Shown here: positions 1 through 5,044 of the stretch, piece after piece | Numbering within the stretch: position 1 is the first letter of the stretch | Layout: every line of letters begins with the position of its first letter | Translations under genes and position numbers: made by a program | Notes under the pieces: model-generated | What the model was told of the DNA's origin: nothing | What the model saw: the letters and a program-made list of their open reading frames with translations, nothing else | The model's database searches: none | Origin: an uncultured Planctomycetaceae bacterium | Lineage (GTDB): Bacteria > Planctomycetota > Planctomycetia > Pirellulales > Pirellulaceae | DNA length: 8,866 nucleotides | Direction: 5' to 3' | Assembly (NCBI GenBank): GCA_903927685.1 | Contig: CAIYOB010000422.1 | Location: 1 to 8,866, forward strand

Positions 1-4
1 GCCA

Positions 5-31
5 CTGGGGGCTCGCTGCACTCGACCCCAG
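5..31. repeat. GC-rich palindrome, possible dispersed REP-like element
   Basis: Arms CTGGGG (5-10) and CCCCAG (26-31) are perfectly complementary. Inside them a second helix, TCG (13-15) with CGA (23-25), closes a 7-base loop; the only interruption is a two-base GC bulge at 11-12. It lies beyond the 3' end of the DUF6259 gene, about 65 bases from its stop. The flank repeats related words: CCCAGGC at 27-33, GCCTGG at 47-52 and GCCTGGG at 64-70, so the whole 1-75 stretch may belong to one larger palindromic unit that runs past the left edge. From general impression, similar CTGGGG/CCCCAG palindromes recur between planctomycete genes, but copy number cannot be judged from one copy. A rho-independent terminator is less likely because no T-tract follows on either strand. 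Confidence 0.45.
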
Positions 32-96
32 GCACCCCAGCATTTCGCCTGGACGACGCACTAGCCTGGGCACCTCGGCGATGCCCCCGTCCAACG

Positions 97-2400
97 CTAC
101 TCACCCGCAGCGCCCGCGGCAGCACAGAATTCGATCAGGCAGAGCTCGCACGGCGGCAGTTCGACTGGCCAAGCCGGTTCGCGGGCGTCGAGCTCGCCCA
201 GTCGCTCGCGGCCCGACGAGTCGATGCGAAACACCTCGCAGCGCGCGGGCAAACCGTACGCCGGGACATCGATCGGCAACCGCAGCTGCAGTGGCTGGTC
301 GTGGATGCTGGCCAAGGCGATGGCCACGTTCCCGTCGGAGGCCCGCCACGCGCCGGCCAGGGCCACGGGGTAGGTTCGCTGGGACGCTTTCAACGGCGTA
401 TAGACGCCGATCTGGGCCACGTCGATCTCTTGCCGTGGAACGTCGAGCGCCGGCGGGCGCAGCCAGCTGCCGTGCAGCAGGTATTTCAACGACTGCATTC
501 GCGTCCGGACAAGTCGCGACACGAAGTCGATTTCTGCGGGACGTTCCTGCAATTGGGCTGGCAGGAAATTCGCCACCATCGGCTGCATGCCCCAAGCGAA
601 CGTCCGTGCCTGTTCCAACAGAAACTGCCGGCTGAACTTGGGGTCCAGTAACGTCAGCGCGTCTGGCAGCGTCTTCTCCGCCGGCCACTTCTCGTCGTAG
701 GGCGGATGAACCAGTCCGGCGTAGTTGCCAAACACGACCGTGCTGCCGTGATAGACGGCCTGGAAGAACGGGATCGGTTCCCAGGGCGGAGCCAGGCCAA
801 TGCGGTCGGCGCTGACGCTCAGAGCCAGTGTCAGGTCCAGGTTGCCAATCCACGGCTCGCCGCAAAACTCCCCGCCTAGCGCCACTCGCCCGCGCGGCGA
901 ACAGCGATCGCGGATCTCGCCGGTCAGCATCGCCAGCCCGTCGGTCCAGTACCGGCCCGTTCCCGGGATGTGGCCGTGGCTGGCGTCGTAGCAGTTGGCC
1001 AGGACCCCCGTCTGATCCATGTACACGCCGGCCGCTTTCAACCCGCCGCAGACTTCTTCCGCCAGGCCGGCGTACTTGTCGCGCCAGAATCGCGTGCCAA
1101 TGCACATTGGGACACAGGGCGCCTGCATGAACACGTTATATACCTCGGGACTGATCTGGCCATCCGGATTCTTGACGGCGTACCGCACGGCGTCCTCGTC
1201 GCGCCAACTGGGCGTCTGCGTTCCCCACAGCCGCTGGTTCATGTACAGGATCGCATGCACGTCTTGTTGAGTCGCTGCCGCGACGGCCGCCTGGAACGGT
1301 TCCGTGCCTTCGCGGGGCGGCAAGTACTCGGGAAATCCGGCGTCGTAGGCGCACTGATGCCACCAGTGCCACAGGACGCTGACCGGGGCCTGAAGGTGCC
1401 GACGCATCACCAGCGCCGGTTCCAGCACGCCCGGCGACCGCCCGCGGTTCCAGACCCAGAGCCCCGTTTTGGGCAACCAGTCGGGGCACAGTCCGCGGCG
1501 CAACCGGCCGCGGTCCGCGATGGCCCGCGCGCCCGGCGACTGGCGATACAGCGTTGCCGCGGTCGTCCAGTCACCGTGAAACGCACCGAGCACGGCCGCA
1601 AAGGGCAGGCGGAATTCAGCCAGGTCCGCGGCCTGCTGCTCCGGTTCGTGCAGGATCTCGAAATGGACTTGACCCTGCGCATCCCCCCACAGCGCAAACT
1701 CCTTGCGGTAGCTCTGCGAGTCGTCGCAGGCCGCGTAGAACCCGGGACCGTCCGGCTGGTACCAGGCCAGGCACTGCAGGGCCATGACCCACGGGTAACG
1801 CCAGGCCAGCCGGACGCCCTGCAGGGCCCGGCCCTGCGTCAACTGGCGAGGATCCCGCGCCAGGACCCCCAACTCGCGAGGAACCGCCAGTACCTCGTCG
1901 CCGCGCTCGCGCAAGCTGGCCACGCGGGGAAACCGGACTTGCTTGATCCGCAGGCTCTTCGGCTTGGCGACCGACAGTTCCCAGCAGCTGAGCGGAGCGT
2001 TGGGGAGCCCCACCCGAACCTTGACTTCGACGCGCAAGGGCGTGTCTTGCCCCTCGACGACGACCTTGTCCCACGCCAGTCGCAATCCGGGCGGAGCGCC
2101 GTCCAGCGGTTCGATCCGGGGCGGCCCCGCACGTTCGGCGGACAGGTCAAGCGAGCGCTCGCCCACGGCCACGGTCAGCTGCCACAGCCCCAACGGCGCG
2201 GGAATGTCCGCCAACTGATTGACGCCAGCCGGCAATTCGCGCAACTCCCGGAGCGATCCTTGGACGCGGTCGAAACCGATCTGCAGATTCGCGTCGGCGA
2301 CGCGCACGACATCCGGAAGCGAGGACCCCGTTTCCTCGCCGGCCCGCGTCCAGGCCGGCAGCCCTACGGTCAACAGCAACACCCACAGCATGTACCGCAC
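97..2400 (-). CDS. Secreted DUF6259 glycoside hydrolase-like protein
   Basis: Encodes 767 residues starting at GTG (2398-2400). That start is preferred over the ATG three codons later because a GGGAG site lies 7 bases upstream of it. Residues 1-20 form a Sec signal peptide with a hydrophobic core (LWVLLLTVGL) and a likely cut after TRA. The N-terminal part to about residue 290 looks beta-rich. A probable (beta/alpha)8 barrel follows from about 305 to 640, with WHWWHQ at 344-349, YMDQTG around D462 and GGEFCGE around E511. The C-terminus from about 680 looks like a small beta domain. The pattern matches DUF6259, a family resembling retaining alpha-glycosidase clans and common in Planctomycetota. 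D462 and E511 are my candidates for the catalytic pair, by inference. It is the distal gene of a two-gene operon, 33 bases after the DUF6807 gene. Substrate is unknown. The family call is fairly sure, the enzymatic role less so. Confidence 0.85.
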   Translation of the reverse strand: MRYMLWVLLLTVGLPAWTRAGEETGSSLPDVVRVADANLQIGFDRVQGSLRELRELPAGVNQLADIPAPLGLWQLTVAVGERSLDLSAERAGPPRIEPLDGAPPGLRLAWDKVVVEGQDTPLRVEVKVRVGLPNAPLSCWELSVAKPKSLRIKQVRFPRVASLRERGDEVLAVPRELGVLARDPRQLTQGRALQGVRLAWRYPWVMALQCLAWYQPDGPGFYAACDDSQSYRKEFALWGDAQGQVHFEILHEPEQQAADLAEFRLPFAAVLGAFHGDWTTAATLYRQSPGARAIADRGRLRRGLCPDWLPKTGLWVWNRGRSPGVLEPALVMRRHLQAPVSVLWHWWHQCAYDAGFPEYLPPREGTEPFQAAVAAATQQDVHAILYMNQRLWGTQTPSWRDEDAVRYAVKNPDGQISPEVYNVFMQAPCVPMCIGTRFWRDKYAGLAEEVCGGLKAAGVYMDQTGVLANCYDASHGHIPGTGRYWTDGLAMLTGEIRDRCSPRGRVALGGEFCGEPWIGNLDLTLALSVSADRIGLAPPWEPIPFFQAVYHGSTVVFGNYAGLVHPPYDEKWPAEKTLPDALTLLDPKFSRQFLLEQARTFAWGMQPMVANFLPAQLQERPAEIDFVSRLVRTRMQSLKYLLHGSWLRPPALDVPRQEIDVAQIGVYTPLKASQRTYPVALAGAWRASDGNVAIALASIHDQPLQLRLPIDVPAYGLPARCEVFRIDSSGRERLGELDAREPAWPVELPPCELCLIEFCAAAGAAGE

Positions 2401-2407
2401 TGCAACA

Positions 2408-2412
2408 CTCCC
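2408..2412 (-). promoter_or_regulatory. Ribosome binding site that fixes the GTG start
   Basis: Read on the minus strand this is GGGAG, 7 bases before the GTG at 2398-2400 and 16 bases before the next in-frame ATG. The spacing decides for the GTG start of the DUF6259 gene. The same GGGAG word serves the upstream DUF6807 gene. Confidence 0.6.
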
Positions 2413-2433
2413 GACAAGCTTGGGGTTCCCGCT

Positions 2434-3390
2434 TTACGCGGCCCATTCCCGGTAGATTCGCTCGATCTCCGCTTCCTTGGGATCTCCCGCAAACAGGAGC
2501 ACGCGGTACTTGAGCGTCACGGACTGGCCGGCCGCCAATTCCCATGGCTTGTCCACGAAGTTCAGCGGCGTCGGCGAGATGAAACCGTAGTCGCGGGTGA
2601 ACCACCGCGAGGGCGCCCAGGGGTTGCTCGGGTGGTCCAGCAGGGCGATTCCTTCGACCACGTTCGGATTTCCCTGCCGTTTGCCGAAGTAGGCGCACCA
2701 GGCCGCGGGCTGGCCGAACGTCGCCTGTTCGCCCTCCTGGCCATTGGCGTTCACTAGCGTGCCGCCGCCCCAGGGCGTGATGTCCCGCGCCGCCCGCAAA
2801 GCGAACAGCGAATGGTTGGTTTTCAGCACGGTCGCGTCCACGATGGCCGTCCAGGTGATGGCGGCATCCAGGATCCGCAGACGCGGGCCGGCGATCGAGA
2901 TCGTAAACAGCCGCTGGTCCCGCATCACCGCCGCTTCGCCCGGCTTCTGCCACTGGCATTCGTCCAGGATCTCCGCGGACTCCGGCGTGCAGGTTCCCAG
3001 TTTGGCTCCGCTGGAAATGATCTGGCCGGCCGTGTTATCGCCTTGCCAGTAGTTGCCGCCGTTGACCCGATCGCACGCGAATAGCAGCGAACGGTGGTGC
3101 GGATACGACGACCCGCTTTCCGTGGTCAGCGACAGGCCCGAAACGGGGCCGCTGAGCGGATAGAAGTACGGGTACTTCTGCGTGGGATGCGCGCGATAGC
3201 AGGTCACCGGATCGTCGGCCCAGCGGACCCAGATCTGAGGCCCGAACTGGTAAGTCGTCAACTGGTCCGCGCCCGGTTGCGGCTGGATTCCCCGCTGGTC
3301 GGCCCCCGCGGCCCGTCCGCAAACCGCCGCCGACGTTCCGGCGGCCAGGGCTCCCATCAGAAAGTCACGACGCGAAACGCTGGATGACAT
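2434..3390 (-). CDS. Tat-exported PmoA-type DUF6807 family protein
   Basis: Encodes 318 residues. The ATG at 3388-3390 is chosen because it puts a twin-arginine signal, SRRDFLMGAL (R7, R8), at the very N-terminus, followed by a small-residue hydrophobic stretch to about residue 30. A GGGAG site sits 6 bases upstream. The reading frame stays open much further upstream, but that extension has no family signature. The mature part shows features of the family called 'methane oxygenase PmoA' (DUF6807): a KYPYFYPLSGP segment (72-82) and YPHHRSL with adjacent histidines H98 and H99, followed by VNGGNYW. Despite the family name there is no resemblance to the membrane subunit of particulate methane monooxygenase. 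Members are mostly soluble, beta-rich and found next to glycosidases and oxidoreductases; their reaction is not established. It is the first gene of the operon with DUF6259. Tat export implies folding in the cytoplasm, sometimes with a cofactor. Confidence 0.88.
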   Translation of the reverse strand: MSSSVSRRDFLMGALAAGTSAAVCGRAAGADQRGIQPQPGADQLTTYQFGPQIWVRWADDPVTCYRAHPTQKYPYFYPLSGPVSGLSLTTESGSSYPHHRSLLFACDRVNGGNYWQGDNTAGQIISSGAKLGTCTPESAEILDECQWQKPGEAAVMRDQRLFTISIAGPRLRILDAAITWTAIVDATVLKTNHSLFALRAARDITPWGGGTLVNANGQEGEQATFGQPAAWCAYFGKRQGNPNVVEGIALLDHPSNPWAPSRWFTRDYGFISPTPLNFVDKPWELAAGQSVTLKYRVLLFAGDPKEAEIERIYREWAA

Positions 3391-3396
3391 GTTGTG

Positions 3397-3401
3397 CTCC
3401 C
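3397..3401 (-). promoter_or_regulatory. Ribosome binding site of the DUF6807 gene
   Basis: Reads GGGAG on the minus strand, 6 bases before the ATG at 3388-3390. It supports that start, and hence the short Tat-signal form of the protein, over any of the upstream in-frame starts. Confidence 0.6.
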
Positions 3402-3465
3402 GGGAAATGTTGAAGGTGTGACAGGGATGCTGGCCGACGGTTGGGCCGGGGCGGGTCGCGGCCTT

Positions 3466-3488
3466 CCGGCAAAGCCCAAGTTTGCCGG
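3466..3488. promoter_or_regulatory. Perfect 8-bp inverted repeat upstream of the DUF6807 gene
   Basis: Arms CCGGCAAA (3466-3473) and TTTGCCGG (3481-3488) are exact complements around a 7-base centre. The stem could continue by three pairs, CTT (3463-3465) with AAG (3490-3492), past a single bulged C at 3489. It lies 75-98 bases before the DUF6807 start codon and about 320 bases before the GH5-like gene. It could be an operator for a dimeric repressor or, if transcribed, a leader hairpin. No T-tract follows, so it is not a standard terminator. The structure is certain; the function is inferred. Confidence 0.45.
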
Positions 3489-3540
3489 CAAGTCGGCGGG
3501 CCTGCCTTCTGCTCGAATTCGCGCGGGAGCGTATCAAGCG

Positions 3541-3553
3541 GGCGGAGTCCGCC
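3541..3553. promoter_or_regulatory. Short dyad GGCGGA-G-TCCGCC
   Basis: Six-base arms with a one-base centre form a perfect dyad. The centre is too small for an RNA hairpin, so a DNA-binding dimer would be the natural reader. It lies between the other two inverted repeats of the divergent intergenic region. In GC-rich DNA such a dyad can arise by chance, so support is weak. Confidence 0.25.
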
Positions 3554-3643
3554 AAACCGGACGCGCTGAAGCGTGAAAGCCAACGAGCTGGGCACCCCGA
3601 CTGGACTACGCCCAGCGTATGACCTGGCCGCGGAAAAGAAAAG

Positions 3644-3721
3644 AGGGTTCCGGCCGACAGGTGTCGGGCGACAGGGTTCCGGCCGCGTGGTTCCGGCAGG
3701 GCCGGATCGCTCGGCTCCGGC
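3644..3721. repeat. Direct-repeat and inverted-repeat cluster before the GH5-like gene
   Basis: The 13-base word AGGGTTCCGGCCG occurs exactly at 3644-3656 and 3673-3685, a 29-base period. The core GGTTCCGGC recurs at 3689-3697, and GGCTCCGGC at 3713-3721. Between the two long copies, TGTCG-type half-sites alternate in orientation: CCGACA (3654-3659) pairs with TGTCGG (3662-3667), and that in turn pairs with CGACA (3669-3673). The cluster ends only 7 bases before a possible -35 element. Position and symmetry suggest a multi-site operator; a decayed tandem repeat is the alternative. Confidence 0.45.
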
Positions 3722-3727
3722 CCGCCG

Positions 3728-3756
3728 TTGTGCCGGCCACACGCGTCTGCGACAAT
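3728..3756 (+). promoter_or_regulatory. Possible sigma70-type promoter of the GH5-like gene
   Basis: TTGTGC (3728-3733) and GACAAT (3751-3756) are separated by exactly 17 bases, matching the consensus hexamers at 3 of 6 and 4 of 6 positions. Transcription would begin near 3763, giving a leader of about 45 bases to the ATG at 3809, or an almost leaderless message for the ATG at 3764. Weak on sequence alone; position just downstream of the repeat cluster helps. Confidence 0.25.
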
Positions 3757-3808
3757 CGGCGGCATGACCGCCAGGCACGCCGCTTCGAAACCACGCCCAA
3801 TCATTGCC

Positions 3809-5044
3809 ATGCCGACCCGACTTGCAGCCATCGTGTTTTTCGTCAACCTGTCCCTTGCCGTCTCGCTGGGCGCACAGGCCGGCGAAGACCAGGCAGTGCC
3901 CCGTCGGGGGCCGGTCGCCGGGCCTGTCCTGCCGTTGAGGCGGGGAATTTGCATTGACCGGCAATTCCGCACCATTCCGCCCGAGTCCATCATGCGGATC
4001 GCCCGCGACGACATCCGGCTGATCAAGTCGATGGGGTTCGAGTTTGTCAAGCTGATTGTGAACCCGGAGCCGCTCTTGGCCGACCAGGGCCTGAGCGAGA
4101 CGACCTGCTGGTATCTGCAGGAGATCGTGCAACGTGTGGTGGATGAAGGCCTGCCGGTCGTCGTCTGCATTCATCCCGAGTGGGAGTTCAAAGGCAGGAT
4201 CCTCAGTGATGCTGACCAATTCGCGCGGTTCACGCGGTTCCTGGAGCAGACCGGGCGATTCCTGGCCGCCCGCTGGGGGCCGGGCCAAGTGGCGCTGCAA
4301 CTGCTGACCGAGCCCGGCAACAACACACTGGACTGGAACGAACTGCAGCCGCGGTTGTGGCAAGCTGCGCGGCGGGCGATGCCCGGCCACACGCTGATCC
4401 TGGCTGGCGATCAGGTGGGCAAGATCGAAGGTTTGCTGACGACGCAACCGGTCGACGACGACAACGTGCTGTACAGTTTTACCTACTACGATCCGTTCGT
4501 ATTGACCTTGCAGGGCGGCGAATGGCTCACGCCCGGCTGGTGGTCGCATCTGGCCGGCGTACCCTACCCGGCGAGTCCCGAGATAATCTCCGCCCGCATG
4601 CCCGCGATCCTCGCCAAGATCCCCGCAAATCCCGCCGACTGGCGGCCGACGGTCCAGCGGATTCTGACCGAGTACGGCGCGGAGCAATGGAACCGCGAGA
4701 AGATCGCCGCCCGAGTCCGCCGGCTGGCGGATTGGAACCAGGCTCACGGCGGCGGCCTGAAGATCTGGTGTGCCGAGTTCGGGTGTTATCAGCGGACGAT
4801 CGACGCGGCGGACCGGTATCGCTACCTGCAGGACGTCCGCGATGCGTTCGAGAGTCACGGCATCGGTTGGGCGTACTGGTCCTACAACGAAACGCTCACG
4901 GTCATGACGCCCCAGCGTCAGCCGTTCGGCCCCGCGAACGCCCAGACGCCGGACCAGAAATTACTGGACGTTCTGACGCCGCAGACAAAGGCTTGCGGCG
5001 GCTTGACGGTGAAGGTCAACTGTTCGCCAGCCGCTCCCAAGTAG
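3809..5044 (+). CDS. Secreted GH5-like (cellulase-family) glycosidase with altered active site
   Basis: Encodes 411 residues from ATG 3809, chosen because it gives a compact Sec signal peptide (residues 1-24, core LAAIVFFVNLSLAVSL, cut after AQA). An in-frame ATG at 3764 would add 15 residues. The rest is one clan GH-A (beta/alpha)8 barrel. VVVCIHPEW carries H122 on strand 4. LLTEPGNN places the acid/base at E168. SFTYYDPF at 223-230 supplies Y227, CAEFGCY places the nucleophile at E323, and WAYWSYNE is the terminal strand with its conserved Trp. The catalytic glutamates are intact. However, the Asn usually preceding the acid/base is T167, the His of the strand-6 HxY motif is T225, and the usual strand-2 Arg appears as K81. 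Numbering is mine. The gene diverges from the DUF6807 operon and its 3' end overlaps the GH106-like gene. Beta-glucan or mannan is the family default substrate; it is not shown here. Confidence 0.85.
   Translation: MPTRLAAIVFFVNLSLAVSLGAQAGEDQAVPRRGPVAGPVLPLRRGICIDRQFRTIPPESIMRIARDDIRLIKSMGFEFVKLIVNPEPLLADQGLSETTCWYLQEIVQRVVDEGLPVVVCIHPEWEFKGRILSDADQFARFTRFLEQTGRFLAARWGPGQVALQLLTEPGNNTLDWNELQPRLWQAARRAMPGHTLILAGDQVGKIEGLLTTQPVDDDNVLYSFTYYDPFVLTLQGGEWLTPGWWSHLAGVPYPASPEIISARMPAILAKIPANPADWRPTVQRILTEYGAEQWNREKIAARVRRLADWNQAHGGGLKIWCAEFGCYQRTIDAADRYRYLQDVRDAFESHGIGWAYWSYNETLTVMTPQRQPFGPANAQTPDQKLLDVLTPQTKACGGLTVKVNCSPAAPK
4918..5044. other. Antisense overlap of two convergent coding regions
   Basis: The last 127 bases of the GH5-like gene (stop TAG at 5042-5044) and of the GH106-like gene (stop TGA, complement of 4918-4920) share the same DNA. 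The recognisable GH5 barrel ends near 4972 (LLDVL), and the recognisable C-terminal domain of the GH106-like protein ends near 4996 (FTVKPP). So each overlap segment is mostly one protein's unconserved tail read opposite the other's conserved end. No intergenic space remains for a conventional terminator. Confidence 0.8.

Noticed and set aside
28..52. Terminator for the DUF6259 gene (CCAGGC, 13-base loop, GCCTGG)
   Set aside because: The stem is short, the loop is large and no T-tract follows on the minus strand. It is better explained as part of the left-edge repeat.
970..2757. A 595-codon plus-strand open frame opposite the DUF6259 and DUF6807 genes
   Set aside because: It spans two real minus-strand genes and their ribosome sites, has low-complexity basic composition and shows no family signature. 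It is a GC-driven shadow.
3391..4170. Upstream in-frame extension of the DUF6807 gene to 578 residues
   Set aside because: The extension would bury the twin-arginine signal inside the protein and would run opposite the GH5-like gene. The ATG at 3390 has a good ribosome site and gives a standard Tat signal at the N-terminus.
3365..4858. A 497-codon minus-strand frame across the intergenic region and the GH5-like gene
   Set aside because: No recognisable domain. It is antisense to a gene with intact GH5 motifs, and its end lies within the start of the DUF6807 gene in another frame.
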